Below, piece by piece: positions 34,546 to 42,596 of a stretch of DNA of 64,000 nt. A model generated the notes under the pieces. That model was not told the DNA's origin and did no database searches. It was given only the letters and a program-made list of their open reading frames with translations. The first letter of the stretch is position 1, and each line of letters begins with the position of its first letter. The stretch comes from Dehalococcoidia bacterium (GTDB lineage: Bacteria; Chloroflexota; Dehalococcoidia; Lucifugimonadales; UBA1123): positions 77,079 through 141,078 of the forward strand of contig VXRN01000027.1 in the NCBI GenBank assembly GCA_009838465.1, read 5' to 3'. The position numbers and the translations under genes were made by a program.

Positions 34546-35604
34546 ATGACTAAGACTACCAATGGATTGACCGACGAGCCAACAGAGACCTCCTCCTATA
34601 ATAATTCACAGAGGTCGGAACCGAACGAATACGCGCAACTGAAGCGCCTTGTCAAAAGTGCCGGGCTCCTGGATAAGAATCCAGGCCATTATGCTGTAAA
34701 GATGACTGTAACCATGAGCCTGCTGGCTCTGAGTGTCGCCGTCCTGACAACTGTGGACAGCGTTTGGATACAGGTGGTGAACGCGGCTTTTCTTGCGTTC
34801 ATCATCACGCAGCTATGCTTTTTGGGACATGATTTGGGGCACAAACAGGTGTTCCGATCAAGCCAAAACAACGACCGCGTGGGCCTACTCGTCAGTTTCC
34901 TGGTTGGCATCAACCGCACCTGGTGGGTGGAAAAGCATAACGAGCACCACAGTAATCCGAACGACCTGGACCTGGACCCCGATGTAGATCTGCCACTGAT
35001 TGCGTTCTCGGAAGAACAGGCCCGCGGCATGAAAGGCATCCCCCGATTCATCGTCACCTATCAGGCATTTCTTTTCTACCCACTGGTCTGTTTCGAGGGA
35101 CTGGTGCTCAAAATTTCGGGTATCCGTTATATGTTCGGAAACAGGCTGATGTTCCCAGTCGCCGAGCCGATGATGATGATCGGTCACATCGGCGCCTATG
35201 CCGGTCTGGTCTTCTTGTCCCTGCCATTCTGGCAAGGGTTACTATTCATCGCGGTCAATCAGATGCTAATAGGGCTGTACATCGGCTCAACCTTTGCCCC
35301 CAACCACAAGGGAATGCTGACACTGGACGGGAATACAAAGCTGGACTTTTTGAGGAAACAGGTCCTTACATCCAGGAATGTGAAATCGAGTCCCCTCAAT
35401 GACCTCTTGTACGGCGGGCTGAACTACCAGATCGAACATCACCTGTTCCCAAGTATGCCTCGGAACCGGTTGAAAGACGCGCAGCGAATCGTGATGCCCT
35501 TCTGCCAGAAGCATTCCATCTCATACTACGAGACGGGGGTAGTGCGCTCGCAGCGCGAGATATTGCAATACCTGCACCACGTCAGCGCGCCGCTGCGAGC
35601 GTGA
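34546..35604 (+). CDS. Membrane fatty acid desaturase
   Basis: 352 residues with the three histidine boxes of the diiron desaturase family: GHDLGH at 94-99, HNEHH at 131-135 and QIEHH at 295-299. The Q in the third box is typical of front-end desaturases, but no cytochrome b5 domain is fused. Four membrane helices are predicted (about 52-70, 76-95, 185-205, 212-250). It would introduce a double bond into membrane acyl chains using an external electron donor, adjusting fluidity. It follows the accessory island and may have been acquired with it. Confidence 0.9.
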   Translation: MTKTTNGLTDEPTETSSYNNSQRSEPNEYAQLKRLVKSAGLLDKNPGHYAVKMTVTMSLLALSVAVLTTVDSVWIQVVNAAFLAFIITQLCFLGHDLGHKQVFRSSQNNDRVGLLVSFLVGINRTWWVEKHNEHHSNPNDLDLDPDVDLPLIAFSEEQARGMKGIPRFIVTYQAFLFYPLVCFEGLVLKISGIRYMFGNRLMFPVAEPMMMIGHIGAYAGLVFLSLPFWQGLLFIAVNQMLIGLYIGSTFAPNHKGMLTLDGNTKLDFLRKQVLTSRNVKSSPLNDLLYGGLNYQIEHHLFPSMPRNRLKDAQRIVMPFCQKHSISYYETGVVRSQREILQYLHHVSAPLRA

Positions 35605-35845
35605 CCGGGGCCTCTTCAAAGTCAATGTCGTCGCGGTGTCGTCAACGGTGTCCTTATGGATTGCCCAGCGGCGAACCCCGAAGCGCTCGCCGCTTTCTCG
35701 GGAATGAGAGTAAGTCGTCCCAGGGTAACTTTGCAAAGGCCGTATCATCCCAAGCGCTAATCCGCTCTGGTAACAGCAGCGTGTGTTAATATGACCTCAA
35801 CCATATCCAAGCAGCTATACCACTATCCAAAGAGGTGAAGAGAGT

Positions 35846-38092
35846 ATGACGACGGCCACACGCGAGTATAAGGTTGTAGGCACGAGACCAATCAGGCATG
35901 ACGGCGCGGACAAGGTTACCGGGCGCGCGGTGTACGGAGCGGACATGAACCTGCCGGGGATGTTGTACGGCAAGGTGCTGCGCTCCCCGCACGCGCACGC
36001 GCGGATTACACGACTGGACACGTCGAAGGCGGAAGCGCACCCGGAGTGTCGCGGGGTGGTGACGTCGGCGGACTTCGCGCCGAGCGAGCCAGTTGGCCCG
36101 ATTGCGGTCCTAGGGCAGATGCCACGGGACAACGTGCTCGTCCGCGACAAGGCGATGTACAAGGGCCACGCCATCGCCGCAGTCGCGGCGACAAGCGCGC
36201 ACGCCGCCGAGGAGATACTGTCGCTCATCGAGGTAGAGTACGAGGTACTGCCGGCGTACACCAATATCGAAGACTCGATGGCCGAGGACGCGGTGGCTAT
36301 CCACGACACATGGACGAACAACCCGGACCTGCCCGGAGGCGTGAATGTCGCGGCGCAGGAAGAGTACGTGTTCGGCGACCTGGACGCGGGATTCGCGGAG
36401 GCGGACCGCATATTCGAGCGCGAGTACCGCACCAAGACTGTCCACCAGGGCTACATCGAGCCTCAGAACGCCACGGCGTGGTGGTCGCCGGACGGTCGTC
36501 TGACCGTATGGTGCTCCAGCCAGGGGCACTTCGGAGTGCGGGACAATACCGCGCGCATACTGGGTGTGCCTGTGTCGCAGGTGAAGGTGGTGCCTCTGGA
36601 AATCGGTGGCGGCTTCGGGGGCAAGATTCCTCCGTACCTGGAGCCGACGGCCGCCATCCTGTCCAGGAAGAGCGGACACGCGGTGAAGATGGTCATGGAC
36701 CGCACCGAGGTTCTCGAGGCGACCGGCCCCACGTCGGGCAGCTTGGTGAGGATCAAGATGGGTGTAACGAACGAGGGAAAGATAACGGCGGCGCACTGCT
36801 GGATGGCGCTGGAAGCGGGTGCGTTCCCCGGGGCTCCGCTCGCGGGCGCGGCGTCGGCGGTCTTCTCGCCGTACCTCATCGAGAACGTGCGGATAGATGG
36901 CTACGACGTGGTGTCGAACAAGCCCAGGACGCAGGCCTACCGCGCTCCGGGCGCGCCAATCGTAATGTACTGCACCGAATCGCTCGTGGACGAGATTGCT
37001 GAGGCGCTGAACATAGACTCTGTGGAGTTCAGGCTGCTGAACGTGGCGCGGCAAGGCGACCGTCGCGCGGACGGCGTGATGAACGGTCGCATCGGTGCTG
37101 AGGAGGTCATGCACGCTGTAAGGGAGCATCCCCACTTCTCGGCTCCGATGGAACAGGTGGAGGGCAAGCTCAGGGGGCGCGGCTGGAGCATGGGTTTCTG
37201 CCGCAACAACACGGGCATGGCCTGCGTGGTAGCGAACGTGTTGGACAACGGCAACGTGAGTCTGGTGGAAGGCTCGGTGGACATCGGAGGGTCACGCACC
37301 GCCATCGCGCAGCAGTTCGCGGAAGTGCTCGGCATTCCGGTCGAGAACGTTAATCCCATGGTCGGCGACACCGACACGATAGGTTACACGTCGGTCACGG
37401 GCGGCAGCGGAGTCGCGTTCAAGTCGGGCTGGGCGGCGCACGAGGCCGCGATGGACGTGATGCAGCAGTTGATTGTCCGAGCGTCGCTCATCTGGGACAC
37501 CGACCCGGAGAACGTGGAGTACGTGGATGGCGTACTGCAGCACAAGTCGGACTCCGAACTGCGGCTCACATTCGAAGAGATAGCGGCAAGGCTGCCGGAG
37601 ACGGGTGGGCCGGTCGTCGGTCGCGCAAACCTGAATCCTGGTGGTTCGGGCGGTTCATACGCTGCCAACATCGTGGACATCGAACTGGACCCGGACACGG
37701 GCAAGGTGGACATCCTGCGCTACACTGCGTTCCAGGACGCCGGTTTCGCGATTCACCCGTCCTACGTGGAGGGCCAGATACAGGGCGGCGCGGCACAGGG
37801 CATTGGCTGGGCGCTGAACGAGGAATACTTCATGGGCGAAGACGGCGGTATGCAGAATACCAGCCTGCTCGACTACCGTATGCCCACGAGCCTGGACCTG
37901 CCGATGATTGACGCGGTGATCGTCGAGGTGAACAATCCGGGCCACCCGTTCGGGGTACGCGGAGTGGGGGAGGCGAACATTGCTCCACCACTGGCCGCGC
38001 TCGCCAACGCGATCCATGACGCCGCGGGCGTTAGAATGACGGAATTGCCGATGAATCCGCAGTCGGTGGTGTCGGCGATTCAGGGTAGGTAG
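35846..38092 (+). CDS. Xanthine dehydrogenase family molybdopterin-binding (large) subunit
   Basis: 748 residues, the aldehyde oxidase/xanthine dehydrogenase large subunit. The N-terminal IRHDGADKVTGRAVYGADM and LRSPHAHARI, the Moco-binding EIGGGFGGKIPPYLEP and QAYRAPGAPIVMYCTES, and the catalytic glutamate in FGVRGVGEANIAPPLAA are all intact. It hydroxylates N-heterocycles, aldehydes or, in carboxylate variants, aromatic acids. The medium FAD subunit and small [2Fe-2S] subunit normally encoded alongside are absent here, so electrons must go to partners encoded elsewhere. ATG 35846 has GAGGTGAAGAG upstream. Confidence 0.93.
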   Translation: MTTATREYKVVGTRPIRHDGADKVTGRAVYGADMNLPGMLYGKVLRSPHAHARITRLDTSKAEAHPECRGVVTSADFAPSEPVGPIAVLGQMPRDNVLVRDKAMYKGHAIAAVAATSAHAAEEILSLIEVEYEVLPAYTNIEDSMAEDAVAIHDTWTNNPDLPGGVNVAAQEEYVFGDLDAGFAEADRIFEREYRTKTVHQGYIEPQNATAWWSPDGRLTVWCSSQGHFGVRDNTARILGVPVSQVKVVPLEIGGGFGGKIPPYLEPTAAILSRKSGHAVKMVMDRTEVLEATGPTSGSLVRIKMGVTNEGKITAAHCWMALEAGAFPGAPLAGAASAVFSPYLIENVRIDGYDVVSNKPRTQAYRAPGAPIVMYCTESLVDEIAEALNIDSVEFRLLNVARQGDRRADGVMNGRIGAEEVMHAVREHPHFSAPMEQVEGKLRGRGWSMGFCRNNTGMACVVANVLDNGNVSLVEGSVDIGGSRTAIAQQFAEVLGIPVENVNPMVGDTDTIGYTSVTGGSGVAFKSGWAAHEAAMDVMQQLIVRASLIWDTDPENVEYVDGVLQHKSDSELRLTFEEIAARLPETGGPVVGRANLNPGGSGGSYAANIVDIELDPDTGKVDILRYTAFQDAGFAIHPSYVEGQIQGGAAQGIGWALNEEYFMGEDGGMQNTSLLDYRMPTSLDLPMIDAVIVEVNNPGHPFGVRGVGEANIAPPLAALANAIHDAAGVRMTELPMNPQSVVSAIQGR

Positions 38093-38170
38093 AGTGGTTG
38101 GGGTCGTTGGGATTTTTGTATGTCGGCGACCCCTCCGAAAATCAATCTCGGTAAATCCTAAGGAAACACG

Positions 38171-38671
38171 ATGCTGACCAATCAGCAGATTCAGGAATTG
38201 ATAGGTTGCTCTAAGGAGATTACAAAGAGGGAACCCGCAAGGGGTTATCGAGAGGACGGTCGCCACTTGCGTTGGGACCTAGATTTAGTGTCCACCGAGG
38301 GTAGCAGTACAATATTTACAGTATTCATTCGACGGAGTACAGAATTCATGGAGAATTTCTCTATCGGATTACGCTATCCAACCAATGACCCGACATTAGG
38401 AACTGTTACACTCACCCGTTACAATGGACCGCATGGAGAAACCAGCAGAGACACGGATGGACATTACGCCAAACCACACATCCACCGCACGACTGCTTCC
38501 GAATTAGAGTCTGGGAACGCCCACCCCCAAGAGAGGGACAGAGAGGTTACTGATCGATACAGCACGTTTGAGCAGGGATTGGTTGTTTTCTTCAATGACA
38601 CCCGTGTAGTAAATTTCGAAGACTACTTTCCTAATCTACAACAAGGGAAACTCTTCGATGGATATAGCTAG
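38171..38671 (+). CDS. DUF6978-like protein of unknown function
   Basis: 166 residues, rich in charged and aromatic residues: WDLDLVSTEGSSTIFTVFIR, FSIGLRYPTNDP and HIHRTTASELESG. Base composition is clearly more AT-rich than the neighbours. It overlaps the next gene by 14 nt, so the two are a translationally coupled pair. I associate the pattern with DUF6978, proteins found beside DUF1828 proteins in variable chromosomal regions. No function is established; a toxin-antitoxin or defence role would be inference from context. Confidence 0.6.
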   Translation: MLTNQQIQELIGCSKEITKREPARGYREDGRHLRWDLDLVSTEGSSTIFTVFIRRSTEFMENFSIGLRYPTNDPTLGTVTLTRYNGPHGETSRDTDGHYAKPHIHRTTASELESGNAHPQERDREVTDRYSTFEQGLVVFFNDTRVVNFEDYFPNLQQGKLFDGYS

Positions 38672-39428
38672 CATCATAGTCTCGCTGGAGCAGTCCCGAG
38701 CTAAGGGCTTCGATTATTACGAACGTCATAGCGGGAAGTACCAGTTGATTATTCCCATACTCCATGAAGATGGGGATATGGTGGACATTTATCTTCAGGA
38801 TAGTCCTATGGGAGATGGCTATATCCGAATTTGCGATTTTGGGATGACACTGATGCGTCTCTCCTATACTTACGATGTAAATACCGACGCGCGACAGCGG
38901 ATATTCGACAGTATTCTTATCAATAACGGCGTCAACAACGATGCTGGCAATCTATATATGGATACCCTCATGAGTATGCTGTATGAGAGTATTTTGCAGT
39001 TTGCAGGCTGTGTTCAGAAGGTGTGCAATGTACGCTATTGGAGTAGGGAAATCATTCGAAGCGCATTTTATGATGATCTGGAAGAGTACGTTACAACCGA
39101 ACTGACTCGATTTTCGCCAATAGCAGATCAAACACCTATACAGGAAATCCCTATCATCAGTGTGGATTGGTCTCTGAAGTACAACAATCGTAACTTCTAT
39201 CTTTTTGGTGTGCGAGGCAACGACAAAGCGAAGAACGTAGCAATTGCCCTGCTGGAAATCCAGAAAGCGCAACTTCCGTCGTTCATAAGTCTCGTCGTTC
39301 ACGAAGATATGGAAGAATTGGGAAGAAGGGAAAGACTCTATCTCACCAGCAACGCTGATAGGCAGTACCCGACCATGAACGAATTTAGAGACAAAGCGAC
39401 TCTTGACATTCTAAGATATGCCGCATAA
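38658..39428 (+). CDS. DUF1828 domain-containing protein
   Basis: 256 residues. The N-terminal about 110 residues fit DUF1828: DGDMVDIYLQDSPMGDGYIR, ICDFGMTLMRLSY and FDSILINNGVNNDAGNLYM. The C-terminal half (VDWSLKYNNRNFYLFGVRG, and LLEIQKAQLPSFISLVVHED) looks like a separate alpha/beta domain. AT-rich like its partner, from which it overlaps by 14 nt. The pair sits between the molybdopterin enzyme and panC, 12 nt before panC, suggesting insertion upstream of that gene. Function unknown. Confidence 0.7.
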   Translation: MDIASIIVSLEQSRAKGFDYYERHSGKYQLIIPILHEDGDMVDIYLQDSPMGDGYIRICDFGMTLMRLSYTYDVNTDARQRIFDSILINNGVNNDAGNLYMDTLMSMLYESILQFAGCVQKVCNVRYWSREIIRSAFYDDLEEYVTTELTRFSPIADQTPIQEIPIISVDWSLKYNNRNFYLFGVRGNDKAKNVAIALLEIQKAQLPSFISLVVHEDMEELGRRERLYLTSNADRQYPTMNEFRDKATLDILRYAA

Positions 39429-39440
39429 TCCATCGGGAAT

Positions 39441-40277
39441 ATGAAAGTCATTCAGACCGTCGCCGACTTCCGCCTTGTCCAGCGTGAGTATCCGCGGTCG
39501 CTTGGGCTGGTGCCCACTATGGGCTATCTGCACGAGGGACACCTGTCCCTAGTACGGCGGTGCCGAGAGGATAACGCGACTGCGGTCGCGAGCATATTCG
39601 TTAACCCGACGCAGTTTGGGCCATCGGAAGACCTTTCCACCTATCCGCGAGACATGGAGGGGGACCTGGCCAAGCTGGAGGCTGAGGGCGTGGACCTGGT
39701 CTTCGCACCGGACGTCTCCGAGATGTACCAGGAGGGGTTCGATACGACGATTGATGTCGGGGACATAGCGCGGCGGCTGGAGGGAGAGCATCGCCCAGGC
39801 CACTTTCAGGGTGTGGCGACAGTGGTGTGCAAACTGCTGACCATCGTCAGGCCAGACAACGTGTACTTCGGGCAGAAGGACGCTCAGCAGTGCCTGGTCA
39901 TAAAGCGGCTCAATGCCGACCTCGATCTCGGCGCGGAGGTCATCGTGCTGCCCACTGTGCGCGACCCGGACGGCCTGGCCATGTCGAGTCGCAATGCGTA
40001 TTTATCAGATGGAGACCACGAGGCTGCACTGTCTCTCTATCGATCCCTGAGATTAGCCGAATCGCTTTACTCGGAAGGAGTTCGGGACGGAGATGCGATG
40101 CGCCGTGAAATGCTGGCGCTGCTGGAATCCGAGCCGTCCGCGACGGTGGAATACGTGTCGATCGCGGACGCTGTGACGTTGGTGGAGTTGAAGTCCTTGG
40201 ACCGTCCCTCCCTCATTTCGATGGCGGTGCGAATCGGCAGGGTCAGGCTGATAGACAACGTTGTACTTGGCGCGTGA
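39441..40277 (+). CDS. panC: Pantothenate synthetase
   Basis: 278 residues of the nucleotidyl-transferase fold, condensing pantoate and beta-alanine with ATP. Key motifs: LVPTMGYLHEGHLSLVRR (HIGH-like ATP site), FVNPTQFGPSEDLSTYPR, YFGQKDAQQCLVIKR and the KMSKS-like GLAMSSRNAYLS. Length matches the family. No panB or panD is adjacent. Ribosome site is weak (GGGAA). It lies directly behind the DUF1828 gene, which may have displaced its original promoter. Confidence 0.96.
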   Translation: MKVIQTVADFRLVQREYPRSLGLVPTMGYLHEGHLSLVRRCREDNATAVASIFVNPTQFGPSEDLSTYPRDMEGDLAKLEAEGVDLVFAPDVSEMYQEGFDTTIDVGDIARRLEGEHRPGHFQGVATVVCKLLTIVRPDNVYFGQKDAQQCLVIKRLNADLDLGAEVIVLPTVRDPDGLAMSSRNAYLSDGDHEAALSLYRSLRLAESLYSEGVRDGDAMRREMLALLESEPSATVEYVSIADAVTLVELKSLDRPSLISMAVRIGRVRLIDNVVLGA

Positions 40278-40282
40278 GGCTT

Positions 40283-41803
40283 CTACCGACTTTCGAGGTA
40301 TAGCGGCGCGAGCATCCCGTCCACGGGAACGAAGTCGTCGGTGAGAATAGAGAAGCGACCGCCGTCCAGCCAGCGGGCGAACTCCGCGTCCGGCATGAAG
40401 TGGGTTACAATGGCCCCCCTGTCCAGATCGCGATTGGCTGAAGCGAGTTCTTGTACCTCGATTGGCCGTCGTGAGGCGGTCACGACGAAGGTGTAGCGGT
40501 CGTCGCTTTCCCATGATGTATTGTCCCGCATCACATATACATACGGAAATGTCTGCTGAAGGGTTGCGACCACAGAGCGCAGGAATCGGCCGCTGTGCAT
40601 CTTGTCCACTATATTGATCGCGTAAACGCCGTCCTCGGCCAGAAGCCCGTACACCATTTCGTTGAATTCGAGAGTCGTCAGATGGTACGGCACCGACACG
40701 TCGTTGAAGGCGTCGCCGACGATGAACTCGTACTTGCCCTTGGGTAACTCCTGGAGCTTGGTACGCGCGTCCTCGGTGTAGGTGATGATGCTTGTATTCA
40801 GCGGAAGCGCGAGGTATTCGGTCGCGACCTCCGTAACTTCGGGGTCTATCTCGACCACCTCGACACTCACGCTGGGGAACATGACCTCCAGAAATCTCGG
40901 CATGGTATATCCTCCTCCGCCGATGAACAGAGAGTCCATGTTGGGATTCCTGTGAGCGACCTCGGAAGCGACGTCACCGAAGACCTTTTCGTATGAATAG
41001 TGCAGGAACAGCGGGTCTTTGATGTCCACGTAGCTGTGAAGCAGCGCGTCAAGGTAGAGTATCCGCACCTCGCGGTCGCCTATGTCGCGCGCCCTTACCT
41101 TAATGCAGTAGTAATTGCTCTCGCGCACGCAGTCGTTGTCCAGGCTGTCAGTCCATACGCCGGCGGCGAGTACGACCAAGGCCAGGATGCCGAGCGCCGC
41201 GTTGATCTTCCAAGCACGAGTGAGGTTTCCGAATATGACGGCCATGGCGACGAGGATGAGCGACACGATGAGGATGACGAGGCGGGTGCCGAGAAGCTGA
41301 ACGAGGACGAAGCCGGTCAGGAATGTTCCCAGGATGCTGCCGGCCGTGGAGATGGCGTATATCTTACCTACGATGTTACCGGTCTGGTTCAGGTCGGAGA
41401 GGCGCAGCTTGATGACGACGGGGGAGACCATTCCGAGTATGACGGCGGGTACGATGAAAAGCGTTGTGGTGAGCAGGACTATACGAGGGATGATGGGGAG
41501 TCCGAGGAAGGCGTCGGAGGCGAAGGTGTCAATGGGCAGGATGGCGATACTGGAGACTCCGCTCGCGAGCAGTATGATGCCGAGGGTCTTAGGGTGGGGG
41601 TATCTGTCCGCTATGCGCCCTCCCAGATAGTTGCCGAGGCTGATTCCGGCGAGCACAATGCCGATGATGCTCGTCCAGGTGTACAGTGAGACGCCTATCG
41701 TCGGGGCGAGTATCCTGCCCGCGACGATCTCTATTATGAGCGTACATGCGCTGGCGGTAAACACGATGATGTAGGGTTTCAGGGTATTGTAGATGTTTAT
41801 CAA
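40283..41803 (-). CDS. Fused MFS/spermidine-synthase-like membrane protein
   Basis: 506 residues. The first about 210 residues hold seven or eight membrane helices (ACTLIIEIVAGRILAPTIG, YTWTSIIGIVLAGISLGNYL). The cytoplasmic C-terminal domain is a spermidine-synthase-type Rossmann fold with SLFIGGGGYTMPRFLEVMFP, VEVVEIDPEVTEVA and FIVGDAFNDVSVPYHLTT. The acidic aminopropyl-transfer residues are partly altered, so true polyamine synthesis is uncertain. Convergent with panC. Confidence 0.85.
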   Translation of the reverse strand: MINIYNTLKPYIIVFTASACTLIIEIVAGRILAPTIGVSLYTWTSIIGIVLAGISLGNYLGGRIADRYPHPKTLGIILLASGVSSIAILPIDTFASDAFLGLPIIPRIVLLTTTLFIVPAVILGMVSPVVIKLRLSDLNQTGNIVGKIYAISTAGSILGTFLTGFVLVQLLGTRLVILIVSLILVAMAVIFGNLTRAWKINAALGILALVVLAAGVWTDSLDNDCVRESNYYCIKVRARDIGDREVRILYLDALLHSYVDIKDPLFLHYSYEKVFGDVASEVAHRNPNMDSLFIGGGGYTMPRFLEVMFPSVSVEVVEIDPEVTEVATEYLALPLNTSIITYTEDARTKLQELPKGKYEFIVGDAFNDVSVPYHLTTLEFNEMVYGLLAEDGVYAINIVDKMHSGRFLRSVVATLQQTFPYVYVMRDNTSWESDDRYTFVVTASRRPIEVQELASANRDLDRGAIVTHFMPDAEFARWLDGGRFSILTDDFVPVDGMLAPLYLESR

Positions 41804-41869
41804 TTCGGTCTCGTCCTAAAGGGATGTTCAGTGTACGGGTACATCTGGGTGGAGATTGTACAATAAGTT

Positions 41870-41899
41870 GTCAGTTCTTAGTTTTTAGTTGTCAGTCAT
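41870..41899. repeat. CAGT-type low-complexity repeat
   Basis: GTCAGTTCTTAG-TTTTTAGTTGTCAG type run in the 229-bp divergent gap between the spermidine-synthase-like gene and the OsmC-like gene. Same family as the runs at 11575, 28464 and 29944. Confidence 0.5.
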
Positions 41900-42032
41900 T
41901 TACGGCGTGGGTGGCTTTCGTCCGGACGGGATGATCGGAAGGCGTTGAGGTTGACGTCCTGCCTGTCGGTGAATTGGGCCTTGTTTGGCGTATAATGTCG
42001 AAACCAACAAGCACGAGACAGGAGCCTAAGCA

Positions 42033-42500
42033 ATGGCTGACGACTTTCTATACGTATCACGCAATAAGCTGGAGATGAACCGGGGACTGCGACACTCGTA
42101 CATGGGCGAAGTGCCGGCGCCCGTAGTGTACGCGGTCCAGGGGAATCTGAAGGAGTACTATGGGGTGCCTGAGGACGCCCCTCCGATAGCATCCACTCTC
42201 GACCACATAGTGTCGGCAGTCGGTGGTTGAATGTACGGCACTCTGCGGCGCGCGCTGGATGCGCGCGGAATCGAGATCGCTCCCGAAGACTACAACGCCG
42301 AGGTGGAGGGTCGAATCGAGGGCATCGGACGAACGATCAGGATCACGAGCATCAACGTACACTACGAGTTTCCGGTCCCGGCGGACAAGCGAGAGGCTGC
42401 GGATCGAGCGCTCATGGTACATCCACAGGGCTGTCCGGCACACGAGAGCGTGAAGGACGCCATTGAAATCACCTGGACGGCGGACATCAGGGAAATCTGA
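42033..42500 (+). CDS. OsmC-family peroxiredoxin-like protein, putative selenoprotein (in-frame UGA, Sec66)
   Basis: A single frame of 155 residues from ATG 42033 (AGGAG 8 nt upstream) to 42500, interrupted only by TGA at 42228-42230. Before it, DAPPIASTLDHIVSAVGG matches the OsmC segment leading to the peroxidatic cysteine; after it, MYGTLRRALDARGIEIAPED continues the same helix. UGA therefore sits at the peroxidatic Cys (Sec66). The second conserved cysteine is present as Cys134 in VHPQGCPAHESV, 68 residues later, close to the 66 of E. coli OsmC (Cys59, Cys125). A SECIS-like hairpin follows at 42249-42267. OsmC-like selenoproteins have been reported from marine metagenomes, as I recall. Would reduce organic hydroperoxides in the cytoplasm. 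Confidence 0.82.
42249..42267 (+). promoter_or_regulatory. Candidate bacterial SECIS element of the OsmC-like gene
   Basis: A perfect 7-bp stem, CGCGCGC (42249-42255) with GCGCGCG (42261-42267), closes the 5-nt loop TGGAT. The second loop base is G (42257), 27 nt after the UGA. Geometry is the same as in the DUF3179 gene (7-bp stem, 5-nt loop, G at loop position 2) although the sequence differs. Confidence 0.7.
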
Positions 42501-42505
42501 GGGAA

Positions 42506-42587
42506 TCACCCCCATCCTAGCCTTCCCCCATCAAGGGGGAAGGGACTTTTGCATACCCCTGTCAGTAGTCCGTCAGGGTAGAGGGGA
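42506..42587 (+). repeat. Dispersed palindromic repeat, copy 3
   Basis: TCACCCCCATCCTAGCCTTC start, hairpin CCTTCCCCC-ATCAA-GGGGGAAGG and GGGACTTTTGCATACCC end. The tail GTCAGGGTAGAGGGG resembles the end of copy 1. It lies between the OsmC-like gene and the convergent radical SAM gene and may also act as a terminator. Confidence 0.65.
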
Positions 42588-42596
42588 TTGTGGGAG

